Below the pieces are notes generated by a model. That model was given only the letters and a program-made list of their open reading frames with translations. It searched no databases and was not told where the DNA came from. From Utricularia gibba (lineage: Eukaryota; Streptophyta; Magnoliopsida; Lamiales; Lentibulariaceae): DNA of 64,000 nt. Positions 1 through 12,770 of this stretch are shown in pieces. Made by a program: the position numbers and the translations under genes. The stretch spans positions 434,001 to 498,000 of the forward strand of contig NEEC01000019.1 of assembly GCA_002189035.1 (NCBI GenBank), written 5' to 3'. Position 1 is the first letter of the stretch. Each line of letters opens with the position of its first letter.

Positions 1-1
1 A

Positions 2-319
2 CAGGTTGCGAGTCATGCTCAGAAGTATTTCATCAGGCAGCATTCCGCTGGGAAGGACAAGAGAAGATCGAGCATCCACGATATAACGACGGTGAGTATT
101 GAAGATACCAAATGGCCGTCATCGCAGCCGGATAAAGAATCGCCGGCGGCGGGCTACAGTGGGGCTACGATGAGCCATGTTGAACCTCAGGGGAATAGTT
201 CCGGGTATGGAGCGGATTTGCAAGGCCGCCACTCTCAACTGGAGTTCACTACTCCACATGGTCTTCACTTAGGCCATCATCGGAATGTTTTTCCGATGAA
301 CCCCACCGGAGACTCGTAG
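2..319 (+). CDS. 3' end of a DIVARICATA-like SHAQKYF-class MYB transcription factor (partial)
   Basis: The frame is open from base 2 to the TAG at 317-319 and enters from outside the window. It begins [13 protein letters not shown], the third helix of the second MYB repeat with the SHAQKYF signature. The following segment [15 protein letters not shown] is typical of DIVARICATA and related plant two-repeat MYB proteins that bind I-box-like DNA in the nucleus. The tail of about 70 residues is rich in Gly, Ser and His and poorly conserved, as usual in this family. The first MYB repeat and the start codon lie left of the window. An AG stands just before base 5, so an exon border near the edge is possible but cannot be judged. 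The family call is strong; the exact orthologue is unknown. Confidence 0.85.
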   Translation, partial: QVASHAQKYFIRQHSAGKDKRRSSIHDITTVSIEDTKWPSSQPDKESPAAGYSGATMSHVEPQGNSSGYGADLQGRHSQLEFTTPHGLHLGHHRNVFPMNPTGDS

Positions 320-1542
320 ACCCCGACAACCGAAAAGGGAAAACCCCTCTCTTCCCAAACTGGTAATAACAGGAGGGCTCAGAAAACCATCAAATTTTAG
401 TTCGCGCTTCTATGTATTGTGATGACACCAAAAAGAAAATGCGGGTCTTCTTTTGCGGGTCGCAATTTTATTGCTCATTGTTGTCAAGGTTTCCGGGTCG
501 TGTCCCTTTTGTGTGTTGTGGTTCATTTTTAGTGACTAGAATTGTGTCCATGTATTCATAATCTAGTGGCATCCACCTTTATGCATCATTAAAACTAAAT
601 ATTAATATGTTTATATTAAACTTGTAGTAAAATATTCAGATGGTATTTAATATTTGGGTATAGAAGTTTTATATCTAATTTTACATATATATCATTACTT
701 GATTAATTAATATATGTATATCAATTTTATATGATTATATCACTCATATATTTATTTATCAAACATATGAATGATATACACTAATGAAAAAATGGGAATT
801 AATTATATGTATAACATATAAAACATATATTGTAGAATATCAAATATTATAATAATTAAATAATATATATATATATTAAAATACATTATATTTAAATATA
901 TTAATACACCAATATCAAACGAACTTTTAAGGGTATGGACTCATTTACTTATTTCTCTTGGAATAGTTATAAAATTTATAAAAACAAGGTTTTTTAAAAT
1001 TCTTGTACATGTAATATTTTTAATTATGTGACATTCGTTTTTTTTTTATTTTAAATACATCTAGCAACATAAAAATACTATGTTAAATATATATTAATAA
1101 AATTATGTGTAAAAAATAATTCTAATTTTAGCAATATTTTTAATATGCCCAAAAAAATTTTATTCAAATTAAATTATTTTGGAAAGAATCATTTACTAGA
1201 AGAAGGTGTTTTGGACATTTCATATTTTTTTTGTATCAACTACACACATTTTATAAGTTATATAATACAACTATGTAAGTTATAATATATTTTAAAATAC
1301 CTAATTTTAACATTCAAAATACACAATTAATTGGATGGATTCTTCACCACCACCCCACTCTCAAAAAAAATTAAAAAAAAAAGTGATCAGACTTGCATTG
1401 CACGAATAAATTAAATGCTCTTCCTGCTCACAACACACTTGATCAAATATCATCATTATCCTCTCTGGAGTCTGAAGTTTGAATAGTGCAAGAAACTTGC
1501 CCATAAAAAAAAAAAAAGGAGGAGCAAAATGATTCCCCCGCT
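320..1542. other. Intergenic, 3' flank of the MYB gene, then AT-rich DNA
   Basis: About 230 bases of mixed composition (probable 3' UTR of the MYB gene) are followed by AT-rich sequence with a short TA run near 862-876. I see no convincing coding region, TE domain or RNA gene. Confidence 0.6.
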
Positions 1543-2058
1543 TTATCTCCTTCTCTTTAGCAGATCTTTTATCATTATTATCATCGTTTTTTGGTGGCCA
1601 AAGAGACAAAAGAGTTGATTCTCAACGATGTCCTTGTCCCTGGACGACGACTCTGGAATAGCAACGCGTCTGCGGTGCCTTTGTTCCTCTCTGTGTCGTG
1701 CTTTATGGAAGTGGGATTCTTTTAACATCGCAAAGGTCTCATATTTACTTTTTGTTGTGATATCAGGGACTGAGGGAGCCCCTTTATTCCCCGGCATATG
1801 GAATCCCTCTCCCGCTGCCTGCTTATCCGCAAAACTATCCTTCTGTGGACTCATTCCATTCCCCCTAATCCTGAAGAACTCAAACAGAACATCAAGATTC
1901 TCAGATTTCCGGCCTGGAAAAGGAAAAAGATCATTGTATTGTAGCAGCAGCAGTGTGTTCCCTCTCCCTGTCTGGGAAATATCACTGCGCCACATGCATC
2001 GCACTCTGCACGCTTTCCCCCAAGTGGGCGGGATGGACGGACGCATCCTCACCACCAT
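1543..2058 (-). CDS. Unrecognised open reading frame, possibly a 3' exon of a small plant gene
   Basis: A 171-codon frame runs leftward with balanced codon use, unlike its AT-rich surroundings. Inside it, at 1914-1930 on the minus strand, a pyrimidine tract ends in CAG, which would make a strong splice acceptor with the exon starting at 1913. The part after that acceptor is the most protein-like. It is charged and basic, and includes GAPSVPDITTKSKYETFAML and a His/Arg-rich stretch (HKARHREEQRHRRR), then a C-terminal ILE/LYS-rich end. No signal peptide or membrane segment is seen. The opposite strand is also open at 1628-2119, so one of the two is a shadow. I do not recognise the family and assign no function. 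The first codons may be intron read-through. Confidence 0.35.
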   Translation of the reverse strand: MVVRMRPSIPPTWGKACRVRCMWRSDISQTGRGNTLLLLQYNDLFPFPGRKSENLDVLFEFFRIRGNGMSPQKDSFADKQAAGEGFHMPGNKGAPSVPDITTKSKYETFAMLKESHFHKARHREEQRHRRRVAIPESSSRDKDIVENQLFCLFGHQKTMIIMIKDLLKRRR

Positions 2059-2300
2059 GTTTTACTGCAGATCCTTTCTTTTTTGTCTGAAAGCTGGAAT
2101 GGTATTGGATCCGGCATGAATTAGGCACCATGTCCCCATCCAAAAAGGACTGTCTGTGTCTGTAAACAAACCCTAGAGACATCCAATATATCATTATTTA
2201 CTAAAAAAAAGGATAAGTGTAGAATGACTCTGCTACCCTATATTTACCATAAATGATGGAATTTCCAAGAAAAAAATGTATATTTATTTGGCACAGAAAA

Positions 2301-2320
2301 GGGGGGGGGGGGGGGGGGGG
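2301..2320. repeat. Poly(G) tract, 20 bases
   Basis: Twenty uninterrupted G residues follow AAAA. It lies in intergenic DNA about 240 bases upstream of the minus-strand frame at 1543-2058. It could fold as a G-quadruplex or be a length-variable homopolymer. Exact length in a read-based assembly is uncertain. Confidence 0.9.
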
Positions 2321-3204
2321 TGATGGGGACATTGGTATGAATTTGAAAAGTAACCATACTATTGTAACTCTGGTTGAAAAATAATTATTCTCTATGTAAA
2401 ATTTTATTCTTAAAAGTATGGTTAGTTTTCAAAAAGATCCCGTGTCATCGTGTATAGTTAAGGAAGGGCACATGCATGAGTCGTTTCCCTTTCATTACAA
2501 GTGCGAGCGACCCTTGGGTTCGTCCATGAGGCCAATCATTATCACATGTCGTGCCCTGGTTCTGTTTTTTGATCACCCAACCAGCTACTAGCGTCAGTGG
2601 GCACTCGTTAAGTCATGAGCACCACACCACGTGTCCCTCACTCCTCGAATTATTTATTCCAATCTGGTAAATAAAAAATGAATAAATAGTACGACTGATT
2701 TGAAGGTTCATTTTGAGAAATATTGAGCATATAAAAATAGGGTTAATCATTCAAAATGTGACCCTTGATTTGAAAGGAAACATATTTATTGCTCTTTCGG
2801 ACAAGCGCTGGGGGTTTCCTTTTTCGCCTCTTGGGGTCTGCAAATCGTGTCCTCTAGAAACGGGGACGGGCGGGGGCTCACAGTCACATCCCATCAAAGA
2901 AGTGGGCCACCGACTCACCTACACCACAACTCCGAACAGAAGAGCCACCAGAGGATTCAATCATTTGTCTGGGTGCCGGAAAAACAAAACTATTTGAGCC
3001 AGCCGTGATTATTATGTCATAAAACACAAACACACTGATTCTATTTGGCTTTGTTTTTGGTATGCAGAGAGGCTTCGCTTTGCGGGGGTGTCAACGTCCA
3101 CGTAAAAAAGGGGAAACAAGTAGCTTTTGTGCTGCTTTATTTATTCATTCCTCCCAGACGTTTTACCTAATTCCACTCCTTGGTGCACTCAAGAGAAAAG
3201 ACAC

Positions 3205-3222
3205 CAGCAGCAGCAGCAGCAG
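3205..3222. repeat. (CAG)6 trinucleotide repeat
   Basis: Six perfect CAG units occur in the GC-richer intergenic segment. Three short overlapping frames cross it (as Ser, Gln or Ala runs), none with support as a gene. Confidence 0.85.
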
Positions 3223-3918
3223 CTTTGGGAGGCTTCTCTTCCCTTCATGTTGTTGCCATATTGGGAAGTTCTCATGACAAACCAACCTCTCCGAGTGTCC
3301 TCCAGCTTCTCTTATGGACACGGTTGCGGCGTCTCAAACTTGTATTGACACTCGGATCCCCCGCACCCCCTCACGTCTCTAGCCTGGAATGTGATGGAGA
3401 GATCCTTTTGGCACTAGAGAGGTAGGTAAATAGGTTTGGTTTGTTACTGGGAAAATGAACCATAGGCCATTGTTGCAATTTGCGGCCCAGGGTATGATCT
3501 TTACAATTCTCCTCCCCCTTTCCGTTCATTTACTAAATTTATCATCTTTCCTCTTTCTCTTACAAAAATGGGCAAGGTTATTCGATGTATTTTGTTATAT
3601 TTTTAAATACATGTATATTGAAAAATAAGTTTGTTTAATGAATATATACGTTAATGCACATGTGATTTATGTAACATACTTGACTATCTCCTAAAAATAC
3701 TACATTTTTTTATATAATCAAATGCATAAATATATTTATTTAAATACACAATTACTTACACTATTTTAAAAAAACACATTCTAAAGAATTATGAGTTGCG
3801 TTTATGTAGTTGATGCTAAATAGGTGAATGGCAGCGATTACATTATATTTGGTTCAGATTATAATTAATCACTCTGGTTAAAGTAGGAGATTAAAAATGG
3901 TGATTGAGAATGCTTTAG

Positions 3919-6543
3919 TTATACCCCAACGGCGGGGGTGGGGCGGTTGATGTGGAAGAAGCGCCGGTACAGCCACTGGAGAGGCCTTAGGAACTGAGCT
4001 CTCTTCTTCCTCCAGAACCAGATAGCTGCGTTATACTGTTCGTTGCGAATCTTTTCGGTCGCAGCTCTCCAGTCGTACTTCCGGACCTCCGTCCGCGCGG
4101 CTTTTCCGATGGTTTCCCTCAGCTGCTGGTCCTGGAGCAGGGGCCTGAGTTTGCTCAGGCAGTCCTCTAGATCACCCGGATTGAAAAGATACCCCGTTTT
4201 CCCCTGCTGATCTTCAGGTATGATGTCCGGTATGCCCCCGGCACGAGCTGCCACCACCGGTAGACCGGAGGACATCGCCTCCAGGACGACGAGCCCCAGC
4301 GTCTCTGACTCGGATGGCATCACGAAAACATCCCCGCTTGCGTATGCTTGTGAGAGCTCTTCCCCTTGAAGCATCCCCGTGAACACTGCTGGCATTCCGG
4401 AGAACATCTGCTCCAACTCCGGTCTGTACGGTCCGTCACCAACAAAAGCTATTCGAGCTTCAGGAAGTTCATCCATCACCCTGTTGTACCGGTGTAAGGA
4501 AACCGTAACGATTCAAGGAGCCGAAGAAGTTTGATCAAAGCAGCAATCACCTTTTGAGGAAATCCAAACTTTTCTCAACTCCAAGCCTCCCCACATGAAC
4601 TATCAATGGCCTCTCAGGTTCTCCATCACTGGATTGAGAACAAATGTTGCTGAAAGATTTCAAGAGCTCTTTACATACACATCAATGCAAGTTGCAGATG
4701 GGCATTTACCACAATCGTGATCTCATTTCGTATGAGCGAAACCGAGGATGGAAGCTCTCGGAATCCACTCCCTTGTTCCAAAGCCGAATCCTATTTTCTG
4801 TGATTCACAACAAAACCATAAGGAACCTACTATGGTGCTAGTTCATCTCACACTAGTTAACCTGCAGTAACACGAGCAGCCAAGAGATCCCTCGCGATAG
4901 CAGCAGAAGGAACAAGAGTAAGATCTGCAGCTCTATGGAGGAACTCTGCGGACCATAATCTGAATCACACATGGCACAACAAAAAGTAACAGATAATGGA
5001 TCTGTAAATGGAACATGAATCCTGCTTACTTAGAATTAACCACATGGGTGTGACCAGCCAACTGAATGTATATCTTGGAATATACCTTCAAGAAGAGAAA
5101 AAAACCAGAAATTGCAATATTCCATCAGTGAAAAGCAACAATGAGAAGGATTAGAATGCATCAGGGTTGGTTAAAACGTACACAGGGACATGAGTATGAT
5201 AGGATAAGACAATGGGAACGCATAGTAGTTTTGCAATAATGAGAGCACCAAAAACCTGATCAAAACACACGAAAGACATTAGTCGAACTTCACCAAGAGA
5301 TTTTGCTGTCAAGACACAAATCCATATCAGAAGTAATGGATTACTACCATACCATAATTCCAGGAGAAGATGCATGTATAATGTCAGGCTTGAAGCGAGC
5401 AACTGCTGAGATAATTCGAGGGCTCAGTGCAAGTGACAGAGGCACCTTTTTGTACCACGGGCAAGGAAAGCTATATCCAGAAGCCAAAGCTATACTTCTA
5501 CTAATATTGTTATAAATTGCTCTCATAATAAAAGGTGCAGTTCAAAATTTAACCTTCTCGAGCCAATCAGGTGAGCTCCGTAAAATTCCTGAGGCACTCC
5601 TTCATGTGTCGTGACGACCATAACCTGAAGCAATCATTCAAAAATTACAGATCAGTGGTTCCTGCATCCATGCATATCCAGAGTGTTCTACATCACTTAT
5701 GCATTTCACTAAACAATAGTTTTTTCAGAAAAAAAAAAATCAGTCATGCATCCCAAATGTTCCCTTCATCCTCGTTGACACACTGTAGCTTTTGAGTAGC
5801 TATCCATGCTTTGATTGTTCATGTGGCGAAAGTCTAAATGCGGGTTAAAACAGCAAGCATCGTAAAGTAAAAGTAACACCGTTATAGCAAATGCCAGATG
5901 AGAGTAGAAATTATATACCTCATCCCCCATCTCACGCAGATATCTGATGAAGTTTTGAAACCTGTTCTTATATCCAGAAACATATCTGCATAAAATTCCA
6001 TTCACACAACCAATCAGCGCATAACCAAGTAATGAATCCAGACGCAAAACAAAACCCTTTATTTATAATCTGATTAATTCGTAGATCAGTTCAGAGAACC
6101 ATTTCAAAAGTGCCATTACCCCCATCCAGTGAAACATTCAAAAGGGCACATCGAAATACAATAACTCACGCAAAGGGAGAAGGCTCAACGAAGAGAACGA
6201 TTCGCTTGGGTCGACACTCTTTCTGACATTCAAGCGACGTAGACGGCTTCTCCTCTTCGTCGGCATCGGGCTTGTTAATGGCCGCAATTTCACCACTAAT
6301 GCAATCTGCTACTATGGGTCTTTCACGCGACGGCTCAATTCTCAAATTCCTCCACCGTACACTCCTTCTGAAGCAATTATGCTTCAAAAACGCAACCTTT
6401 CCACAAACTCGACATGCGGGGTGCCTAGTTTTCACTGTAGAGAAACAAGAACCTCCCGAAGGTGAAGCATAAGGTGGGTTGGATGCAAAAAAAGGGGCAG
6501 AAGGTGAAAAGGCAGAGTTGACCAAAAGGGATGCGGCGGACAT
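3919..6543 (-). CDS. SQD2: Sulfoquinovosyl transferase SQD2, chloroplastic
   Basis: This gene transfers sulfoquinovose from UDP-sulfoquinovose to diacylglycerol, the last step of thylakoid sulfolipid (SQDG) synthesis. Ten exons can be assembled with GT/AG borders and matching phases: 6543-6170, 5985-5919, 5624-5554, 5470-5353, 5255-5182, 5085-5030, 4945-4862, 4797-4710, 4628-4551 and 4480-3919. They encode 523 residues without a stop; the family is about 500 long. Exon 1 gives a Ser/Ala-rich transit peptide and then LFVEPSPFA. Later landmarks are ARFKPDIIHASSPG, SYHTHVPVYIPRYTFSW, HVGRLGVEKSL and the nucleotide-binding motif SETLGLVVLEAMSSG near the C-terminus, all typical of GT4-family SQD2. 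The chosen start (MSAASLL) is the better transit peptide; an in-frame ATG ten codons upstream (6573) would extend it. Introns 8-9 and 9-10 are short (about 80 and 70 bases). The gene looks functional. Confidence 0.95.
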
Positions 6544-6573
6544 GATCGTTAGTAGCGGCTTGAGAATGAGCAA

Positions 6574-9500
6574 GACTTCAAAAATCTCACTAATGAAGTT
6601 TACACTTCAAGTCCAAGGGCCCGAGACGATTTTGGTTTCATTCCAAGCATATTCTTCTTCACGGAAGCAGGATATGTTATGTCACCGGTTATTTTTTAAA
6701 AAATAGTACTTCTAAAAATGAAAATTTTGAAAAATCATTGCTTACAATATACTATTTGAATAATAATAATTCTCTATTAATACTTGTAAATTGTAAACTA
6801 AATGAATTAAAAATTTATATATTAACAAAAATATTAAAATTACATTTATTTCCATTGTAAATAAATATAAAGATGAATACTTTAACATTTTATTTTTATA
6901 TTTATTATTGAATTATATTTATAAAAATATGGTAAAAATATTATCTGTCTTTTATATTATAATAATGTATAGATTGCACATGACAATAATCTGAAGATAA
7001 TTGAAATAACACCTAAAAGAAGTAGATTTATTTTTGGTAAGTCTTCAATGTTCATCTTAGATGGGAGATTAGCATTACTTCAATCTTTCAATGACATTTG
7101 ATATTTTGTTGTTTTTTTGGATAATTACATCACATATAATCTTTTTTTTCGATTAAGGTCATAAACTAATAAAATTGGTGCCACTAGTCATCTATCATTA
7201 GGTTGCAATGGTTGAATTGATTTTCATAAGTTTTAATCTAATAATCAATATGAAACATTGGATTAATGATATATTGCAAAGCAATGTTTAATTTTAGATA
7301 TAGAATACATATGAATATGGTACATTGAAAATTTGCCACTTTCTATAATAACAAATATCTTTATTTGATCATCACAATACATATTTGTTATTATTCTTCA
7401 TGTGAATGTTAACTTGAATCTTATGTTGAGCATGATCAATTATTTAATTTGATGAATGAAGGATTGATTTATACCAATTTACTTATAATTTGTGAGGTTT
7501 TATCTATAAACTATATATAATGATGATATTATCCGATTGCATTTTATTAACATTCAGAAAAATACTATTGATATTTTTTAAAATTGACACCTCAAAAGAT
7601 AATAATAATTAGTGTCAATGCATGAAAGATGTTGAGCCTAGTTTAATATCCAATTCATATATTCAGTTTGATTTGCCATTAATATGCCATATCTAATTCA
7701 AAAAGATATATATTTTATATTATAATATTTGTATAAAAAATAAACATAATATATATATAATTGTACTGTTATCATTTGATAACATCCATGAATCAAGTAG
7801 TATCCTATTTATTTAATTTCATGTTTGAAAATTCATTTTTTTGATATTATTCATGTGGTTCCTTAATTTTACAATTGATGATGCATACATAACTTTCATA
7901 CATAGTTTTCTTAAATGTTTTTTCTTGTATCCTTTAAGAAAATTGGAATAAAAATGACTTGCGACTTTGATGATAATCTCATTTTGAATGCATATTGTAA
8001 TATTTTCAATTGATTTATAAGTATTTGAAATAATATAATTGTATGTTTATTCATCACATGTTCATCCTACAATGAATAAATCATAAATACAAATTCATAT
8101 ATCTTATTATTGAAAAGGGTAAAGACATGTGGTAACCAAAGCATCTATTGCCACAATTATTAATAACTTTTTTGATATATTTTATGAAGGTCTGTATTAT
8201 TTAGGATAATTATATTTAAATATTAACTATAATATTAAATGCATGAACTTAAATTTCAAAATGGATATTTCAATATTTTGTACCCATAAATGTGAGTTAT
8301 CTATTTCGAAACATTAGCAAGCATGTGACTCTTCCAAATGTGTAATTTTTCACAAACACAATTTTTTTTAAATGGTCATTGACATGTGAAATTTTTTTCA
8401 CTCAACAACGTTGAAGTTGAATATATTTTCTAGCTTATACCCAATATAAATAAAATTATTTAGTATCTTTTTATGCTTTTAAAATATTGATTTTTCAACA
8501 ATGATAATGATATCAAATGAACCTTTTATTTCAGGTGATTAATTTTCATCATTATTAAAAATATTCATAACATATATTGGTGGTATCCAATTCACATGCT
8601 ATGTTTGTTGAAAATTATATTTAGGATCATTGTAAACATCATTTTTATTTATCATTGTCTTTTGTTTTATTTAATTAGATTTATTCACTTTAACATTCTA
8701 ATTATAGCCATGTTCAATTAAACAATCAACTAAAAAATTATTATCATTGAGTTGAATTCTCAATGTGCTATTTTTTAGGATTTTGGATCTCATTGTTTTT
8801 TTATGATACTCTTTTTAACCCTTATTTTTTTAATTTTTTGACAATCATTAATCATTAATAAAACATGATGCATTCATTCATATATGAAAAATCCAAAATA
8901 GACAACATGCATCGCATTGAATATATCATCAAACTATACTCATTTGACCAACCTGTACCTACTTCTCAAAACTCAATCAATAAGTAGATTTTATTGATAC
9001 GATTAGGTATTAGTTGGCCGAATTGTGGATTTCCATTTTAAAACCTGCTAATACTCAATCCATTTGTATTAAACAATCATAAATAATTTTAATTAAAAAA
9101 TCACATTCCTTATCCTAAATTTAATCCCTTTGGTTTATGTTATTCATTTCTTCTGTGAAACATTTTTGTTACGTTATTTATCTCTTTGCAATTTGTAGTT
9201 GTTATTCATTCTATCAATTTTGATTTTTTCAGGTATGCAACATTCATAAGATCTTGATTTTATTTTGTTCAAAATATGCTTATATTGAATTATATAAGAT
9301 TTTAATTTTTTTTAATGATTTAGAAACTCATTTAAGGATTTCTTGAGATTATCTCAATTTTTAATTGAATGAGTATGAAACATTTAAAATGTTATAGAAT
9401 TTGAATTTATAGAAGAAAATTATCTATTTTATATCATTCTAAATCACAAAGGTAAAATAATTGTTAACATAATTGAATATTGTTTGTTAGAATTTACAAT

Positions 9501-11186
9501 TGATAAATTACTTTCAATTAATGCTAATAATACAAGTTTTAATAATGTTTTCACAAAATATCTCAAAGATAAGATTAAGGGTTGGAAAATGTAGTTTAAA
9601 ACGATGAGTTTTTGCATATGTAGTATTTTTTTTATTTGTTAAATCTTCTGAAAAATGATATGTAATTATATGACACATTGACTATAAACAATAAAAATAT
9701 TATTTTACATATATGCTCTTCTCAATCTATACTTCGAACTTCTAATAGTTATTCATCCATTCAAAAGGTTGAAATTAAAAATGCATGTTGATGGCAATTG
9801 GAATTCCATGTATTTGATGTTGAAGTATGTATTACTATTATAATAAATATTTTTAGAAAAAATGGTTGTATAGGCTAATTTATGTGGAGGGTGAGGGAAA
9901 TTGGGTCATTTCGCATTGAGTTAGCATGAATAATAAGATGCATTTCATGTGAACAAGAATTTCGTTTGGTAAACAAGACTCTAGCATAATAAGTAAGATG
10001 CATGTATTCTTTTATATATGTAGTAAAATACTTTGGATGATGATGAGATGTGAAACTTTTATAAATACTCATATTTTTGCAATGTTCAATGATTGTGACT
10101 TGTGAGAGGTTCGTCGTTAGTTTTTGTTTTTTGTTTTCAAAATTAATTATTTACATATTAATTTTTCTAAAAAAATTGTATGTAAATAATTGAAATTGTG
10201 TATTAGTATTTATTTTCATTTAAAATTTTCATTGATTATATACTATATTTTTTTGATTTGTTTATTATATGATTTTATTTATTTATTAATTATTATATAT
10301 ATTGTTTGGATTGAATTTTATATTTTATATTTATTTGTAATATGTTTATGTAATTTAGTTATAATTTTAATTTAATTAATAGTTATAGTTCTTTGTAATA
10401 ATTTGAAGTTGTCATATTTTATTTTTCTAAAGTTTTTTATGATTTTTTGAAGTTTATATTAAAGAACAAATAAACTTATTCAGTTTTGTAAAAGGAGACT
10501 ATTCGTTTCTATTTTAAGTATCTTGATAAAACTTTGCTTATCAATATATTTATTGTTTTATGATTATTTTTGTGTGATTAATTTTTATAAAATATATGTA
10601 TAATTTATTAATATTAACATAGTTTATATTAAAATTTTATATAAGTTGATTTATTTGATTTGATTTGATTTTTTTTGTAAATTTTTTATGTACTTTTTTT
10701 ACATTTTAATTATGTAATTTTTAAAGAAAATTTTTTAGAAATTTAAATATGTTAATATATTTAGTTTTATTGAGATTTTAAAATATTTTAGTATTTGATT
10801 TGTGTAAATATATTTAATAATTCATTTATTTTTCTTTTGTAAGTTAATATATATTTTAAATATTCCATTAGATTATAGTTCATTATAAATGCAAGATTGG
10901 TATATTTTGAGTCATAAAGATTTGAACAATATTTATGCATTTAAGAATTGAGATAACATTTCATATAAGTTGGAATTTCTCATTGGTGTTACTTAAATTC
11001 TTGATCAATGGGAATCTTATGAAGTTCTGGAAACTTGTCGAATTTAATATGGTTATTATTTATTAATATCATTGATATAAAGATGACATACATAAATAAG
11101 GATATTTTACTTAATTTGTGGAGAAATAATCTTTTGTATTCATTTTTTTAATTATATTTTTTAAAAATATTTTTAACATTTTTTGC
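6574..11186. other. AT-rich intergenic desert
   Basis: The first 130 bases are the presumed promoter and 5' UTR region of SQD2 (transcribed leftward); no clear TATA box was picked out. The remaining 4.5 kb is extremely AT-rich with only short chance frames. I recognise no gene, RNA or intact element. Confidence 0.6.
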
Positions 11187-12240
11187 AGACACCTGTTACA
11201 TTACATGATATAGCCATTATTTGAGACTTCGAGTGGATGACACCATGTATAGCAAAAGGATATCTTGGAATGTAAACAAATGACTTGAATTTGTTGAAAA
11301 TAGATTTGGATGGAGAGAGACTCAGTTGAGAAGTACGACTAAATTTTCACTTCTCGTATTTAGAGATTATGTTAAAGAGTTTGAAAAGAAAGTTGATATT
11401 AATTCAGATCATCAAGATATATTAAGATAATTGATATTAATTTTTATTTATATGTTTATATTCATTGAAGTATCATGACTATTTTTTTGATATAAGGTAT
11501 GCTCGTTATATTGTTGCATTGATTGTTTGTGGGGATTTTTTTCCCCTAATACTAAAGGCAATGAATGTTGTCGTTGTTATTTGGATTTGATCACTAATGA
11601 TGAAGAAATAGAGGTATTTGGTTAGGATTCAATAGTTTAACTTACTTGTATTGTAGGTTGAGCAAAGTATACATAATTGCAAAGGATGAATATTCGACTT
11701 TTATAGGTTTGTCAATGGAAATTATTTTTTTCAACTTTTTCAAATGTATTATTACTAGAGATTGTATTTCTTTTCCAGATGTATCATACAATTGGACATG
11801 TTGTATGATTTATGGATAGAGTTAGTCTTCTCTTCAGGATAAAATATAATTAATTTTATTTGTTAATAATTCCTTTTAATAAAAAAAATACATAACAATT
11901 ATGGATAGGATGACTACACCTCACAAGCAATTGATTATTTGCATAAATAGTATAGATTTTATTGATACAATAGTGTAATTTTATTCAAATCAATCTTTTT
12001 ATATATTATTGCTTAAATAATAATTTTTATAGTGAAAGTGGAGTCCTTATTCCATTAGAACCTTTCGAGACGTTGAATAAAATTGTTGGAGGGTTTAAAA
12101 ATATTCTAGGTCTTTACTGTTTTTTAGGATTGTAGAACATCACAATTTTCATAAAAGCTGTCGTCAATTTGGGTTACCATTATATATTCCAACCAACCCG
12201 ACTGATCATCCACCAAGCCATTAGACTACAAAAGATCAAG
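11187..12240 (+). pseudogene. Decayed plant mobile domain (PMD / MAIN-like, aminotransferase-like) gene
   Basis: Fragments of a plant mobile domain appear in order but in shifting frames. After a pyrimidine-rich acceptor ending at 11187 comes TPVTLHDIAII, then in another frame LRLRVDD. Near 11499 there is RYARYIVALIVCGDFFP, matching the family's RYAR-Y-I-LIGG-LFP block. Near 12129 there is RIVEHHNFHKSCRQFGLPLYIP in pieces, matching the EIVEWH-RVLRQFG-IP block. These domains occur in plant genes of the MAIN type and inside MULE and gypsy elements. Stop codons and frameshifts break every segment, so this is a dead copy. Borders are approximate. Confidence 0.6.
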
Positions 12241-12589
12241 GTTGAGAATCAAGAAATATTCAATTTTTTGAGACTTGAAATACTCGAATCGACGATCTCT
12301 ATAATTCTAGTAACTGTGTAGTTAATGAGAAAAGAATATTATGAGTGATATGAATGATAGTAATAAGATTTGTTGATGACACATTGTTCATATAAATATA
12401 AATTTTATATTAATGTAATAAATTATACAAAAAATTTTATATTGTTTTTCTAAGCTTGTATATACTTTAAGGTAATTTTCTATTTATTTCAAGTATTAGT
12501 ACGTTCATCTATTTATTAAAACCATATTTATATATTATAAAAATAGTAGCAAAAAACATAAAACAAATTATTCATCCATTTTGTTTGAT

Positions 12590-12770
12590 ATTTGAGTGCC
12601 ACGGCATCGACCTCGTCCATTTTTTTCTCAACATCTGTCGTGATACAAGTATCATAAAATCTATGGGCATCCATCTTGTTGGCCAAAATCTTGCAAAACC
12701 TTTATCACCATATTTCATTTGTAACAAATCCAAGGTTGATTCTCAAACGTCCATTTGATTTAATGACATT
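12590..12770 (-). pseudogene. Coding-like remnant flanking L1, possible downstream part of the old MULE
   Basis: Removing LTR copy L1 and everything nested in it joins this segment to 48887 on the minus strand, just after a SWIM zinc-finger remnant. Read leftward it gives NKMDAHRFYDTCITTDVEKK and further charged sequence in one frame over some 40 codons. I do not recognise it. It may be MULE C-terminal sequence or unrelated DNA. Confidence 0.3.

Larger units (their letters stand above)
2059..3918. other. Intergenic region between the unrecognised frame and SQD2
   Basis: The stretch has normal to moderately GC-rich sequence around 2450-3500 and AT-rich sequence from 3590. The short open frames at 2713-3425 overlap each other on one strand and show no known domain. 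I see no TE domain. The GC-richer part could be the promoter or 5' exon region of a gene transcribed leftward into 1543-2058, but that is only a guess. Confidence 0.4.

Noticed and set aside
1628-2119. 163-codon plus-strand frame
   Set aside because: It lies antisense to the minus-strand frame at 1543-2058, which has better residues and a splice acceptor. It has no recognisable domain.
3062-3425. Three overlapping plus-strand frames over the CAG repeat
   Set aside because: They overlap in all three frames on one strand, have no domain and are explained by chance in GC-richer DNA.
5303-5515. Plus-strand frame within SQD2
   Set aside because: Antisense shadow of SQD2 exon 4 and the adjoining intron.
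10190-10375. Hydrophobic 61-codon frame
   Set aside because: Composition (Ile, Leu, Tyr, Phe) is what random AT-rich DNA gives; no start context or neighbours.
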